Assembly: GCA_025965395.1 (NCBI GenBank)
Contig: JAOPXA010000238.1
Location: forward strand, 1-9,100
DNA: 9,100 nt
Source: Nocardioidaceae bacterium
GTDB taxonomy: Bacteria; Actinomycetota; Actinomycetes; Propionibacteriales; Nocardioidaceae
Direction of reading: 5' to 3'
Part shown: positions 8,338 through 9,100 of the stretch, in pieces
How positions within the stretch are numbered: the first letter of the stretch is position 1
Layout: each line of letters starts with the position of its first letter
Translations under genes and position numbers: made by a program
The notes under the pieces: model-generated
Told to the model about the DNA's origin: nothing
What the model saw: the letters and a program-made list of their open reading frames with translations, nothing else
The model's database searches: none

Positions 8338-9100
8338 CTAGCTGCTGAGGTCGTAGACGGTCGAGTTGCCGACGGTCGTGGCGGTGTAGTTGTCGGCCAC
8401 CCAGGTGGCGATCGCGGAACTGCTGCTTGAGGAGCCTCCGGGTCCGCCGCCTTGGCCGCTCGAGATGTAGTAGCTGACGTCGCCCGCCTTCACGTATGCC
8501 TGGAACTCGGCCAGCGTCGGCGTCGGGTCACCGCTCCAGCCGCCTATTGCCATCACACTCGTGTTGCTCGACAACTCGAGGGTGGCAGCCGACTGAGAGC
8601 CGTTGACTGCCGCAGACCATCGGCTGGTCGTTGCCGCGAGCAGTTCCTCGACCGACGACGCAGACGATGAGCTAGAGGAGTTGGTGGAGGTCGAAGAATC
8701 GGTGGTCGACTGTCCGGGACCGCCACCCATGGCAACACCCATGCCCCCGCCGCCCATACCGCCGGATCCTGACATCGAGACCGTGGGGATGGAGCCCGAG
8801 TGGGCGGTGAGAGCGGTGTCGACGGTGTAGGCCGCGGTGCCGCCAAGCGAGAACACCATGCCCACGATGACGGCAGACGTCACCAACCGAGAGAGTTCCA
8901 TCACGGCGTGGAGGCACAGGATCAGCGCCGATGCCGCGGTGACGGCCAGAAGCACCCGGCGGAGCGAAGACCCACTATCGCCCAGGAGCGAGAAGCTCCA
9001 GATTCCAGCGGCCGCAATGAGGGACGCAAAGCCGAGTGACCCGGTCGCGGTTCCGCGAATGCGCCAAAGCAGCGACACCGTGATGCCGAGGATGGCCGCG
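8338..9100 (-). CDS. GT39-type membrane glycosyltransferase, C-terminal part only (5' end outside window)
   Basis: The frame is open through the right edge (codons above 9078 read AAILGIT), so the annotated GTG at 9076-9078 is internal and only the last 253 residues are seen. Three hydrophobic segments are visible (about residues 20-38, 47-66 and 72-92). After AYTVDTALTAHSGSIP comes a Gly/Met-rich stretch (GSGGMGGGGMGVAMGGG), a Ser/Thr tract (TTDSSTSTNSSSSSSASS) and a folded end with SVEELLAATTSRWSAAV, SVMAIGGWSGDPTPTLAEF, GDVSYYISSG and ATWVADNYTATTVG. This matches the C-terminal extracytoplasmic domain of YkcA/YkcB-like and ArnT-like putative mannosyltransferases, which move sugars from polyprenyl-phosphate donors at the cell envelope. 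The catalytic N-terminal part lies outside the window, so activity and acceptor cannot be judged. It converges on pheT. Confidence 0.85.
   Translation of the reverse strand, partial: AAILGITVSLLWRIRGTATGSLGFASLIAAAGIWSFSLLGDSGSSLRRVLLAVTAASALILCLHAVMELSRLVTSAVIVGMVFSLGGTAAYTVDTALTAHSGSIPTVSMSGSGGMGGGGMGVAMGGGPGQSTTDSSTSTNSSSSSSASSVEELLAATTSRWSAAVNGSQSAATLELSSNTSVMAIGGWSGDPTPTLAEFQAYVKAGDVSYYISSGQGGGPGGSSSSSSAIATWVADNYTATTVGNSTVYDLSS

Overview
The window looks like a chromosomal segment of a high-GC actinobacterium. The gene order infC-rpmI-rplT-rRNA methyltransferase-sensor kinase-pheS-pheT is typical of that group, coding third positions are GC-rich, and the flanking families (a solitary AbiEi/DUF559-like protein and a glycine/serine-rich GT39-type glycosyltransferase) are common in Actinomycetes. 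The order Propionibacteriales or a relative is a guess; nothing here fixes the genus.

Layout. Minus strand 936-1 carries an AbiEi/DUF559-like gene. It is almost entire but broken near its N-terminus by an apparent one-base frameshift, and it runs off the left edge. Positions 937-1378 are a non-coding divergent region: a possible leaderless promoter for the minus gene, a perfect 28-bp palindrome (1053-1080) with a second inverted repeat beside it, and a probable infC leader with hairpins and an intrinsic-terminator-like element (1292-1322) just before infC. Positions 1379-3543 hold infC (probable ATC start), rpmI, rplT and a SpoU/TrmH-family RNA methyltransferase, closely packed on the plus strand. 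Positions 3558-4595 encode a soluble orphan PAS histidine kinase behind a possible leaderless promoter. Positions 4655-8241 hold pheS and pheT, overlapping by one base. A long hairpin at 8255-8312 separates pheT from a convergent minus-strand gene (8338-9100, cut by the right edge) that encodes the C-terminal part of a membrane glycosyltransferase.

How the genes work together. infC, rpmI, rplT and the methyltransferase serve ribosome assembly and initiation, and pheST charges tRNA-Phe, so the plus-strand block is a translation cluster. The kinase is its only signalling member, with no response regulator in the window. The left gene and the right glycosyltransferase have no evident functional link to the cluster.

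Most of the window is well-known core biology. The points most worth a second look are the infC leader (attenuator plus non-AUG start), the 28-bp palindrome, the frameshifted AbiEi-like gene, the two leaderless-type promoters and the long hairpin after pheT. I saw no clearly new multi-gene system, CRISPR array, tRNA, rRNA or insertion sequence.
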